The notes beneath the pieces were generated by a model. That model did no database searches and was not told the origin of the DNA. It was given only the letters and a program-made list of their open reading frames with translations. A stretch of DNA of 64,000 nt, taken from NCBI GenBank assembly GCA_964463485.1, contig CAYXDO010000003.1, forward strand, positions 80,282-144,281. The letters run 5' to 3'. Positions 8,483 through 16,405 of this stretch are shown here, one piece after another. Within the stretch, counting starts at the first letter, position 1. Each line of letters begins with the position of its first letter. Position numbers and translations under genes: made by a program. This DNA is from CAYXDO01 sp964463485 (GTDB lineage Bacteria > Myxococcota > Kuafuiibacteriia > Kuafuiibacteriales > Kuafuiibacteriaceae).

Positions 8483-9649
8483 CTACCAAGCCCCCGAGAG
8501 GCCGAAGCCGGCGCCGTCCCGAAGGGGGAGGGCCGAAAGTTGAACGTCGGGGGCCTCCTCGAGGTCCCACTCTCGCGACAAGTAAGCTCCAAGGCCGAGG
8601 CCCGCGACCATCCCAGCCAACCCGAGCGCAAAGAGCGGCTGCGGCTCCGCGTCTTCCCCCTGAATCAACAGATCGACGCCCACGCCGGTGAGTGTCCCGA
8701 GCAAGCCGCTCGCGTCGATGAGTAGGGCTCGACCGCGGCTCATGGGTAGGAGTTCACTCAGAAACGCGCCGCCGATGAGTCCGACGTCGCTCGCGAGGAG
8801 GAGGGTCCCCATCAGGAGTTGTGGGTCCGCGTCGAATTCGGCGATCCCGTGTGCGAACGCGACCATCACACCGGCCCACATGCCGACCGAGGTCGAGAGC
8901 GAGACATCGCCCGCCGAGGGTTCGAGGACTTCGAAGGCGACGTGACCGACGGCGGTGCCGACGAGCTGCCCGAGGAGGATCAGGCCTACGCCTTGTTGCT
9001 CGTCGTCCACATCCAACACGACCGCGCTGGCGAGTCCATTCCAGGCTCCCCAGAGAGTACCGGTGTCGATCGCGGTCGCGTGCCCGGGAGTGATCCCGTC
9101 GCTCGTCGCGAGTGTCGAAACGGTGACACCCGCGCCAGCGCCGAGGAGCAGGAGGGCGATGACGGCCCGCGTGTCGTCACACTGAGCGAGGACACAAATC
9201 TCTGCGCCGGCGAGGATCCCTGCGCTCGTTTGAAACGAGATCAACTCGGCCCGCGCGAGGTCGCTGTACTCTTCGTTGCGCAGGCTCTCACCCAAGTGGA
9301 GCGAGGGTGCCGGCGGGCGGACGAGGGCGGGCGCGCGCATTCCGCTCATTCGGGCGAGGAGGTCCGCCGCACGCGTCGCCGCCGGGTGCCCCGGAAACAG
9401 GGCTCCGACCTCTCGTAGGGTCGCGATCGCGAGCGCTCGGTCGCCGGACGCCAGAGCGTCGAAGGCGGCGTCATAGCTAGCCCACGCCTCGTCGCGGCTG
9501 ACGAAGTTCGGCAAAAGTGGCTTGGCCTGCTCGATGGGTAGCGTCTGGGTGCTGGTGGCGGTCTCGGCCGGTTTCGGCGCGCCGGGCTCCTCGGCCCACG
9601 CGGAGGCGGGGACGCTGAGTATGACGATCCAACGGAGTCGCATCGTCAT
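8483..9649 (-). CDS. Hypothetical membrane protein with signal peptide
   Basis: The protein (about 388 residues) begins with MTMRLRWIVILSVPASAWAEE, a clear Sec signal. A helical, TPR-like stretch (SYDAAFDALASGDRALAIATLREVGALFPGHPAA) follows. The second half is dominated by Gly/Ala/Leu-rich hydrophobic segments (VIALLLLGAGAGVTVS, VGLILLGQLVGTAVGHVAF, ALGLAGMVAGLGLGAYLS). No family is recognised. It lies 7 bases downstream of the qhpB-like gene and 13 bases upstream of rlmN, and may be an accessory of the amine dehydrogenase locus. ATG codons at 9670, 9649 and 9643 are all in frame. 9649 or 9643 is preferred because 9670 would lengthen the n-region. Confidence 0.6.
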   Translation of the reverse strand: MTMRLRWIVILSVPASAWAEEPGAPKPAETATSTQTLPIEQAKPLLPNFVSRDEAWASYDAAFDALASGDRALAIATLREVGALFPGHPAATRAADLLARMSGMRAPALVRPPAPSLHLGESLRNEEYSDLARAELISFQTSAGILAGAEICVLAQCDDTRAVIALLLLGAGAGVTVSTLATSDGITPGHATAIDTGTLWGAWNGLASAVVLDVDDEQQGVGLILLGQLVGTAVGHVAFEVLEPSAGDVSLSTSVGMWAGVMVAFAHGIAEFDADPQLLMGTLLLASDVGLIGGAFLSELLPMSRGRALLIDASGLLGTLTGVGVDLLIQGEDAEPQPLFALGLAGMVAGLGLGAYLSREWDLEEAPDVQLSALPLRDGAGFGLSGAW

Positions 9650-9656
9650 CGCATCG

Positions 9657-10751
9657 TCATCGCCAGGCAAAGGCCGCGCGAGGACGGACGGCGATCGCCC
9701 ACGGGGAGATGTCGTCCAAATGGATCTTTCCCTGGACCCTCAAGGGATCCAAGGCCACGACGGTCACGCCGCCGCCATCGCCGTCGATGGTGCGCGCCAG
9801 ATAAGCACGTTTGCCATCTGGAGCGACAGCGAGGCCGTTGTGCGTTCCTTCGATGGCAACGGAGCCGGTGACTTTGCCGGAGGGAATGTCGACCAAGAGA
9901 AGCTCCGCCGTGCAATCCACGACGAGCTGCTGACCCGGTCCGAGCGCGAGGCCACGAAGATGGAGCGACCGCTCGAGTGAGAGTACACGCGAGCGACCCG
10001 TCTCGAGGTCGACCTCGAAGATCCGCGAGGGCGTCCCTTCGATGGGGACATAGACTTTGGTGAGGTTCGAATCCAGCGCCACGAAGTGCCGTACGCCGCC
10101 GTCGCCGCCAAGCCCGCTCAGCGGATCGAGATCGACCCCTGAGCCAAAGGGCTCGGGGCTCCTACCGAGTCTCAATCGGCCGGATTCGGTGATCGCGAGG
10201 TGATGGCGGCCCGGCGCGGTCGCGGGAATGGCGCGAAAAATTCGATCTCCGATGAGCTCGTCCTTTTCGAGCTTCCGAGTCGCAAGATCGATCGTGAGGA
10301 GGTGAAAAGGTTCCGGCACGCGGGTCTTCTGATCGTCGGAGACTTTGATCGTATTTTCGAGCACGAAGAGTTTCTTGCCGTCCGGAGACACGATCACATG
10401 GCGCGCCGGGTGTTCGGTGAGTCGAGCGATGACTTCGGTTTTTTCGACGTCGACCTCTCGCACGCCGTCGCTCGCGGCCAGGTAGGCTCGTTTGCCGTCG
10501 CGATCGAACTCGATCCACTTGATGGCCTTGTTGAGATCGATCCCGGCGACGACTTGTCCTAGCGCGGCATCGACGACACGAAGGTGAGACGACGCGGCGT
10601 AGACGAGGTCACGGGGCACGTCGACGATCCGGTCGGTCGCCTTGGGCGCCAAGGCCTTAGCGCTGGTTGCCTCGCCTTGACGTTCGTCTTTGGACTTACA
10701 AGCGACGAGGGCGAGAAGCGCGAGAGAGATCAGACGTCGGGAACGGTACAC
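9657..10751 (-). CDS. qhpB: Quinohemoprotein amine dehydrogenase beta-subunit-like lipoprotein (beta-propeller)
   Basis: The product has a lipoprotein signal (RRLISLALLALVACKSK) and a YncE-like seven-bladed propeller: repeated units such as YAASSHLRVVDAALGQVV, AYLAASDGVREVDVEKTEVIARL, VIVSPDGKKLFVLEN and GLAVAPDGKRAYLAR. In QHNDH the beta-subunit is a propeller that clamps the small crosslinked gamma-subunit. That identity rests on the adjoining qhpC and qhpD rather than on the propeller alone. Canonical beta-subunits are soluble periplasmic proteins, so the lipobox is unusual. The GTG at 10751 is chosen because GGAG sits six bases upstream; it overlaps the end of qhpC by 22 bases, indicating translational coupling. 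Confidence 0.72.
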   Translation of the reverse strand: MYRSRRLISLALLALVACKSKDERQGEATSAKALAPKATDRIVDVPRDLVYAASSHLRVVDAALGQVVAGIDLNKAIKWIEFDRDGKRAYLAASDGVREVDVEKTEVIARLTEHPARHVIVSPDGKKLFVLENTIKVSDDQKTRVPEPFHLLTIDLATRKLEKDELIGDRIFRAIPATAPGRHHLAITESGRLRLGRSPEPFGSGVDLDPLSGLGGDGGVRHFVALDSNLTKVYVPIEGTPSRIFEVDLETGRSRVLSLERSLHLRGLALGPGQQLVVDCTAELLLVDIPSGKVTGSVAIEGTHNGLAVAPDGKRAYLARTIDGDGGGVTVVALDPLRVQGKIHLDDISPWAIAVRPRAAFAWR

Positions 10752-11014
10752 AAGGCGCTCCAATCGTTACTCATGTTCGCGCAGCTATTCATCCAGTCGG
10801 GATAGGTGGTCTCGTCTGGGATTTGTGCGCTCCAGTAGCAAGGATGGCAGGCCGGAAGGTCCGACTGCCAGGGGCAAGGGTCCGAGCTGTTGCTTTGTCC
10901 GACTTCCCAGCCGGGAAGGAATCCGGGGCAGCAGTCACCGAAGGTGTAGGGCCGAACATCGTCCGGGGGCTTCGAAATGAGGCTCTCGGCCTTGGCGTTC
11001 AACGGTTTCATCAT
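10730..11014 (-). CDS. qhpC: Quinohemoprotein amine dehydrogenase gamma subunit (CTQ cofactor protein)
   Basis: The 94-residue peptide matches the QHNDH gamma-subunit pattern: C28-x8-E37 (PGWE), C47-x4-D52, C56HPC59, Y60W61, and D67. By alignment to the known Paracoccus/Pseudomonas subunit these are the partners of three Cys-Asp/Glu thioether bridges (C28-E37, C47-D52, C59-D67) and of the cysteine tryptophylquinone (C56-W61). TTYPDW and NDWSALCTVPD continue the family pattern. Residues 1 to about 25 are the expected leader peptide. Compared with the canonical subunit there are one-residue deletions in the C47-D52 and C56-C59 loops, Trp to Tyr before the CTQ Trp, and extra Cys at 29, 78 and 89. 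A GGAGA lies just upstream of the ATG. Confidence 0.9.
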   Translation of the reverse strand: MMKPLNAKAESLISKPPDDVRPYTFGDCCPGFLPGWEVGQSNSSDPCPWQSDLPACHPCYWSAQIPDETTYPDWMNSCANMSNDWSALCTVPDV

Positions 11015-11035
11015 CGTCTCCTACAAGCCGCTCTC

Positions 11036-12499
11036 CTACAAGCCGCTCGGTTGGCTGCACGCGGTGCGACTGCCGCGGAGGTGGACGAGCAGGCCAGGTG
11101 CGCGTTCGACGAGGTCGGCATAAGTGGAGAGGCCAAGCTTGTACCAGTCGCGCAAGAAGTCACAGAAGAATTCTCCGATGGCCCAAGGGGCCTCGCCCTC
11201 TCCGGCGTGGAGCCATGCGATGTGGTGGCAGCCTCCGCCGCAGAGATAGCGCGCCCAACACGTTCCGCAGGGCTCTCGACCGCGCGGGTCGAGCCGCTGT
11301 ACGAGCCCGAAGCGACGCGGCCCGTCGGTACCAAGCGAGGCATTGCCAATACGAAAGGCCTCTTGGCCCACCAAGCGGTGACAGGCGTACCAATCGCCCT
11401 TGTCGTCCGCCGCCACGAGCGCGGTGCCCGCTCCACAGGGCGTCGGACGCGGTTGCCCGGCGGCGATCTGCTCCATCAGCTTCTTCACGTTTGAGAAGGG
11501 GAACAGCCGGCCTTTCTCGGCCCACGACACGAAGTCTTCGGCGAGCTCGCGAAATCCTTTGAGCACCAACTTCAGGTCTTCGCCATCGAGGTCGAAGCGT
11601 TTGCGACCCGTCGCGACCGGCGATACGCCGACTTCGACGAAGCCGGCTTCGACGAGGTGACGGACGATTCGAGCGACGTCGGTGGACTGATGGGTCAGCG
11701 TGACTCGAGCGATCGCCCGAACGCCCGACTCACGCACGCGCGACACGATCTCGGAGTAGCTCCCCTGCCCGTCCGACATGACGCGCAGCCGATCGTTCAC
11801 GTCGGGCGGCCCGTCGATGCTGACGGTGATGGTGATTTCTTCCCGCGCGAACCAGTCGGCGAGCTCTTTGGTGAGCAGAGTTCCGTTGGTGGTCAGCCCG
11901 AAGGAGATCTTCCGTCCCTCTGTGGCGGCGCGGCTCTTCGCATACGAGTGTGCGGCCGACACGACAGGGACGTTCATGAGGGGCTCGCCGCCGAAAAACG
12001 TCAGATGGATTTTTTCGGTGGAGCCGAGCTGATCGAAGAATTTGGCCACGTGGGCGATCGCGAGATCTTCGCGCATGAGGCCAAAGCTCTGGCCGTAGCG
12101 CCCGAAGTCGGCGTAGCAGTAGCCGCAGCGGAGGTTGCAGTCATGCGCCACGTGAAGGACCAGCGACGCCAGCGGTGTGAGGTGGAGGTCCGGCGCGGGC
12201 GGGCTTCGCGGGATCTCTTTGGGCACCAAGATCTCGAGCTGCTCGAGCCCGAGCACGGCGGCTTCGGCGTCGGCGGCCGAGCATCGCTGGGTGAGCTCCG
12301 AGAGGAGGGCCGAGCGGCTCGTCACGTCGCGCCCAGTCAGGAGCTCTGCGAGCATGAACGAGGCCTCGTCCGCTTCCACGAACGCCGCGTTCTCGACGAC
12401 GAAGAGGAGCTTCCGCCCTCCCTCCTCGAACGCGTGAAACGGTCGAATCGTGAGGCGGTCTCGAACGGGCAACGGTGGAGCGACCAGGACGCCTTCCAT
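11036..12499 (-). CDS. qhpD: QhpD-type radical SAM/SPASM peptide maturase
   Basis: The protein (487 residues) has an N-terminal peptide-recognition region, a radical-SAM cluster C121-NLR-C125-GY-C128 (HDCNLRCGYCYADF), FFGGEPLMN, TTNGTLL, and a C-terminal SPASM/twitch region with PCGAG, YACHRL and CGTCWARYLCGGGCHH that can bind two further [4Fe-4S] clusters. QhpD forms the Cys-to-Asp/Glu thioether crosslinks inside QhpC, whose gene starts 21 bases downstream. The ATG at 12499 is chosen because GAGG lies six bases upstream; a TTG at 12511 overlaps the preceding stop. A 15-base repeat at its 3' end duplicates the tail of this gene together with the ribosome-binding site used by qhpC. Confidence 0.87.
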   Translation of the reverse strand: MEGVLVAPPLPVRDRLTIRPFHAFEEGGRKLLFVVENAAFVEADEASFMLAELLTGRDVTSRSALLSELTQRCSAADAEAAVLGLEQLEILVPKEIPRSPPAPDLHLTPLASLVLHVAHDCNLRCGYCYADFGRYGQSFGLMREDLAIAHVAKFFDQLGSTEKIHLTFFGGEPLMNVPVVSAAHSYAKSRAATEGRKISFGLTTNGTLLTKELADWFAREEITITVSIDGPPDVNDRLRVMSDGQGSYSEIVSRVRESGVRAIARVTLTHQSTDVARIVRHLVEAGFVEVGVSPVATGRKRFDLDGEDLKLVLKGFRELAEDFVSWAEKGRLFPFSNVKKLMEQIAAGQPRPTPCGAGTALVAADDKGDWYACHRLVGQEAFRIGNASLGTDGPRRFGLVQRLDPRGREPCGTCWARYLCGGGCHHIAWLHAGEGEAPWAIGEFFCDFLRDWYKLGLSTYADLVERAPGLLVHLRGSRTACSQPSGL

Positions 12500-12507
12500 G
12501 AGTTGCC

Positions 12508-14508
12508 TCAAAAGACCCGCGAGAGCGGGTTCCAGTCGGGGGGCACGACGAGCACACGACGGCGCACCTCGGTGCCCTGACCGTCATCGGCGACGACCTC
12601 CCCTTCGCCCGTGCCGCAGCGACGCGTGTCGAGCAAGAGGCAGGTTCGATCCGGCGCGCCACCTTCGACGTGCCCGTCAGGAGACACCGTGATCGCCACG
12701 CTGCTGGACCCGTCGTAACTCCAGGTGAATACGTGGGATGGGTCAGGGACGTCATCTCCGCCGCCGCCCTCGCGCCGACCGTTTTGACCCACGTCGTACA
12801 TCGTCGCGCTGAGGAAGATCTCTCGCTCGGGAACGGAGTCGTAAAAGCGCACGCGAACGTACGGATCGATGATGAGCTCGTTGGTGTCATATCCCGTCAC
12901 TCTCACATAAGGTGACGTCTGGGCGTCCTCGCGGATCTCGAGGCTCACCGAATTGATCGTGCCGGATTGGCGGCAGGCGTCGGCTCCGAACTCACCGCGC
13001 GGAATGATCGCGAGCAAGGTCCAGTCTCCTTGGGGGTTCATACCTTTGAACACGCGAAGTGGGGTGAACGGGTTGGTGAGATCGTCGTAGCTCGTATGAA
13101 TGCCGTTCGAGCCGCGGCAACCGGGTTCTTGTCGTAGACCCGCCGCGCCGCCGCATAGGACCGCACGCTGGCCGTTGGGCGCGATCAGCACGAGCTTGAG
13201 GTTCTTGTTTCGGTTGTTCGAGGGAGCGGTCGGGTCGGTGTAGTCGAGATCGACCTCCACGTCGAGGTCATCGATCTGCAGGGAGTCAGTCACAGGGATG
13301 GTCACCGAAGCGAACGAGGCGCTGACGGTGGCCGAGCAGCTCGCCGGGAACATGAGCAGTGGATTGACGGAGTAAGTGTAGCGATCGTTGACCTCTACCG
13401 CGAACGAGGCCGCTTTTTGATCTCCGAGCGCGTCGACGACGGCGATGGTGACGGTGGTTCGGGAGCCGGTGGCGACCGTTCCGTGCAGGGACCCAGACGA
13501 CTCGAGCGACAGCCCGGCCTGGAGCTGCCCTGAAATCACGCGCCATTGGTACGGGGGCTGCCCGCCGGACGCTTCCAGCTGGAACTCGAACAAACGGTTG
13601 GCGAGCACCTGGGGAATGCGGGTGGTGACCAAGAGGAGCGGCGGTTTGACGTGCAAAGTGAGCATGGCTTCGTCGGTTCGAGCTCCCGAGTCGGTGACTT
13701 TGACGACGAACGGAAAGTCACCCGACGTGATGGGTACGCCGGACAAGACACCATCGGCATCCAGGGACACGCCGGTGGGGAGCGCCCCGGTCTTCGACCA
13801 TGAGTAAGGCGGTCGGCCGCCTTCGGCTTCGAGCTCGACGCGCATCCCGTGGCCAAAGCGCGCATCCGGAACGGAGGAGGTTCGAATCATCGGGTCGAGT
13901 GATCGGACGACCAGGCTGAGCGTACGTTCGGCGGTCTTGGCTTCAGCGTCGGTCACGCGGACGGTGAGCGCGAAAACGCCCACCGCAGTAGGCGCTCCCG
14001 ATATTCGCCCGTCGTCTGAGAGTACGAGGCCAGGGGGCCAGGCGCCGCTCGAGGTCGACCAAACGTAAGGCAGGAGGCCGCCCCGCGCGACCAGCGTGTG
14101 CTCGTAGGTGATCGTCTCCTGCGCCTCCGCGAGCACGGCCGTCTCGACGACGAGCGGATCGGGTGTCACGTAGATCGAGAGCTGTGCAGACGTAGAGAGC
14201 CCGCCCGCCGCGCGGACCTCGATCGTGAAGCCATGTGCGCCTGGAGATCCCGCGAGGCCGGTGATTTGGCCGGTGGCGGAGGCCAGCGAGAGACCGTCCG
14301 GGAGGGAGCCCGCCTTGATCTGAAACGCATACGGAGTCGTCCCTCCGCGGATCTCGATCTTTTGGTCATACGCGGCGCCGAGCGCGACGTCGGGGAGGGC
14401 CTTGGTCACGATCTCGAGAGGAGGAAGCTCTGGTTCGTCTTCACACGCGACCGCTGCGAGGAGTAGGACGAGCGGCCAGGTTCCGCCAAAGACACGCTTC
14501 ATCGACAT
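12508..14508 (-). CDS. Lipoprotein with four putative-Ig (He_PIG-type) domains and a P-domain
   Basis: The 666-residue product starts MSMKRVFGGTWPLVLLLAAVAC, a strong lipobox. Four repeats of about 95 residues follow, each with the He_PIG signature (TTPYAFQIKAGSLPDGLSL; LLPYVWSTSSGAWPPGLVL; RPPYSWSKTGALPTGVSL; QPPYQWRVISGQLQAGLSL). A proprotein-convertase P-domain comes next (VTIPVTDSLQIDDLDVEVDLDYT, LVLIAPNGQRAVLCGG, PQGDWTLLAII, GTINSVSLEI), then a C-terminal beta tail. It is an extracellular adhesion or scaffold architecture. Its stop lies 8 bases before the QhpD ATG, so it is in the same operon. Its place inside a QHNDH locus suggests a structural role in the complex, which is inference. 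Confidence 0.78.
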   Translation of the reverse strand: MSMKRVFGGTWPLVLLLAAVACEDEPELPPLEIVTKALPDVALGAAYDQKIEIRGGTTPYAFQIKAGSLPDGLSLASATGQITGLAGSPGAHGFTIEVRAAGGLSTSAQLSIYVTPDPLVVETAVLAEAQETITYEHTLVARGGLLPYVWSTSSGAWPPGLVLSDDGRISGAPTAVGVFALTVRVTDAEAKTAERTLSLVVRSLDPMIRTSSVPDARFGHGMRVELEAEGGRPPYSWSKTGALPTGVSLDADGVLSGVPITSGDFPFVVKVTDSGARTDEAMLTLHVKPPLLLVTTRIPQVLANRLFEFQLEASGGQPPYQWRVISGQLQAGLSLESSGSLHGTVATGSRTTVTIAVVDALGDQKAASFAVEVNDRYTYSVNPLLMFPASCSATVSASFASVTIPVTDSLQIDDLDVEVDLDYTDPTAPSNNRNKNLKLVLIAPNGQRAVLCGGAAGLRQEPGCRGSNGIHTSYDDLTNPFTPLRVFKGMNPQGDWTLLAIIPRGEFGADACRQSGTINSVSLEIREDAQTSPYVRVTGYDTNELIIDPYVRVRFYDSVPEREIFLSATMYDVGQNGRREGGGGDDVPDPSHVFTWSYDGSSSVAITVSPDGHVEGGAPDRTCLLLDTRRCGTGEGEVVADDGQGTEVRRRVLVVPPDWNPLSRVF

Positions 14509-14588
14509 TCGTTCACTCGTTCGAGCCCCCGAAGATTTCGTGCGCCGAACTGTGGCACGCGAAAACGGGTTGCGCCATGGCCCTCGGA

Positions 14589-16220
14589 TCAGCGACCGAT
14601 GCGGAACGCCCTCTTTCGGAGGCGAAGGGCGAGCAGTAGCACCCATGCGACTTCCGTGGGTTGCGACTTCGACGTGGACCTCGACGTAGAGCGACAACCG
14701 CAGCCTTGGTCTTCGAGGAGAGCTTCTCCGGCGTCGGCTGAGCTTGCGTCCGAATGCCCCGCGTCCGGCCGGGGAGGCACTCCGGCGTCGGGGAGAGCGC
14801 ACGCTAGAGGATCGAGCGGGATTCGGATCCGCAGCGACGCGATCGGCAGGGGCTCCTGTTCGAAGGTCGCGAACGCCAACCCGAGAGTCTCGGCCTCGGG
14901 AGTACCGACTGTGTCGTCCAGGAGCTCGTCGACAACGGCGGTGTGTATCGATTGGTAGTGTAGGCCGAACTCGAGATCGATGTCTTCGGTTGCATCACAC
15001 GGGACCTCGACGGCGAGCTCGACGTCGTCGTAGTGAGCGAGCTTACCTCCTTGTAACTCTAGGAACTCCTTGCCCACGGGGGCGGTCGTGGCGGTGGCGA
15101 CGAAGCCGCGCGGAGGGATGCGGGAGTCGGAGATGACGAGATCGTTGAGCGCGAGGTGATGGGTCGGACCTACGCCGTGTCGACCGTGGACGACCTCATA
15201 AACTGCCAAGGGATCCACGAGCTCATCGGTGAGGGGATCGTAGGAGCCCCGGTCGAAGCCGAGGGCCTGTGACCTTGCCGAGAGAAAGACACGTCGGCCC
15301 TGCGGATAGCCGGTCGGGAGCTTGTGCCCCGAGTCGTTGACGACGCGAAGCGTCAGCGCGAGCAACTCACCTTTTCGCGCCGACGCGGGGGGGTCGATGA
15401 GCTCGAGATGGGCCGCGGAGGCCATCATCTGGCGAATCCGGAGGCTCCCGTTCTGGAGCTGATTTTGGATGTCGAGCTCCGGGAAGAGCAACGCGACGCT
15501 GTCGAGGAGAAAGAGGTTGCCTCCAGCGAAGGCGTGGACGGAGCGCTCGCGCCGTTGGGGCCCAGCCAGGGCGTTCTGCCCGGGTTCTTCGGGCATGTGG
15601 CAGGCCTGACAAGTGCGGCCTTCGCTCACAAAATCACTCGCGAGCCACTCCGAGTAAGTCGTTTGCTCCGGAAACGGCATCGCGGTCACGGTGCCATCCT
15701 GGCTCTTGCGTGGCACGAGCGGGTTCACGAGGTCGTGACACGTCCCGCAGAAGGCCGAATCGGACACCCACGTGGAGGCTTGGGTCGCGTGCGGTGCGGG
15801 GGTGACGGAGTAAGGTCCGCGAACCCTCGCCTCGTCGACGACGACGTACTGTGCGTTGCGCACGTAGGGGTTGGGGTCCATGCGATGGCAGCCGGAGCAG
15901 CCGATCCCGGTGTCGGTGGGGAGCAACCGGCTCCCGTCGCTCGGAAGGCAGCGACCTTCGAGCCAAGCCTCCGGCGTGTGGCAACGAAAGCAGAGGTCGC
16001 CGATGCCGGGGTGATCTCGTTCCGCCACCACCACGGCCGCCCGAAACCATGGATCTCTGGCCGCATGAGCCATCGCGCTGCCCATCCAAGTGTCGTGGGG
16101 AGATCCTTGGGGGTCGAACGTTGCGTGACACTCTGCGCAGACCGAGGCCGGCGAAAACGCGACGCTCACCGAGCTCGTTCCGGGCAAATCGATCTGAGCG
16201 ACAAGCGCGAGCAAGACCAT
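14589..16220 (-). CDS. Five-haem c-type cytochrome with MYXO-CTERM-like tail
   Basis: The N-terminal 270 residues contain five CxxCH sites: CAECH, CFRCH, CSGCH, CGTCH and CQACH. A beta-rich domain follows (VVNDSGHKLPTGYPQGRR, VYEVVHGRHGVGPTHHLALNDL), then a Pro/Asp/Ala linker and a terminal GCGCRSTSRSTS ... VAWVLLLALRLRKR. That end has the Cys motif, hydrophobic helix and basic end of the MYXO-CTERM sorting signal, so the protein is probably exported and surface anchored. It opens the operon leading to qhpD, qhpC and qhpB and takes the position of the dihaem QhpA alpha-subunit. No clear canonical QhpA signature is seen. The ATG at 16220 gives a short signal lacking a basic n-region; a TTG at 16229 is the only other nearby option. 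Confidence 0.8.
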   Translation of the reverse strand: MVLLALVAQIDLPGTSSVSVAFSPASVCAECHATFDPQGSPHDTWMGSAMAHAARDPWFRAAVVVAERDHPGIGDLCFRCHTPEAWLEGRCLPSDGSRLLPTDTGIGCSGCHRMDPNPYVRNAQYVVVDEARVRGPYSVTPAPHATQASTWVSDSAFCGTCHDLVNPLVPRKSQDGTVTAMPFPEQTTYSEWLASDFVSEGRTCQACHMPEEPGQNALAGPQRRERSVHAFAGGNLFLLDSVALLFPELDIQNQLQNGSLRIRQMMASAAHLELIDPPASARKGELLALTLRVVNDSGHKLPTGYPQGRRVFLSARSQALGFDRGSYDPLTDELVDPLAVYEVVHGRHGVGPTHHLALNDLVISDSRIPPRGFVATATTAPVGKEFLELQGGKLAHYDDVELAVEVPCDATEDIDLEFGLHYQSIHTAVVDELLDDTVGTPEAETLGLAFATFEQEPLPIASLRIRIPLDPLACALPDAGVPPRPDAGHSDASSADAGEALLEDQGCGCRSTSRSTSKSQPTEVAWVLLLALRLRKRAFRIGR

Positions 16221-16405
16221 GAGCGTCAAGGCCCGGAGAGCCTAGCGTATGCGAGGCCGAACGCGCAGCGTCACTTGACGGAGCAGGAAGGGACCGAGCC
16301 GCGGGTCTCCGCGGTATGGGACTCGGTCGCCTGCCGGACTCCTCAACTCGTTGATTGACAGAGAAGTCCGCAAATACCATCGGGCGAGACGTCGGAGGAA
16401 TGACG

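Noticed and set aside
10050..10080. GAGGTTCGAATCC, resembling a tRNA T-loop
   Set aside because: It lies inside the propeller gene and no acceptor, D or anticodon stems can be paired around it. No tRNA was found in the window.
11036..12499. Assigning the radical SAM/SPASM gene as a sulfatase maturase (anSME)
   Set aside because: The motifs overlap with anSME, but no sulfatase is nearby and a QhpC gene with all crosslink residues follows immediately, which favours QhpD.
14589..16220. Naming the five-haem cytochrome QhpA
   Set aside because: QhpA is dihaem with three beta domains. Five CxxCH sites and a MYXO-CTERM-like tail do not fit, and only the operon position suggests equivalence.
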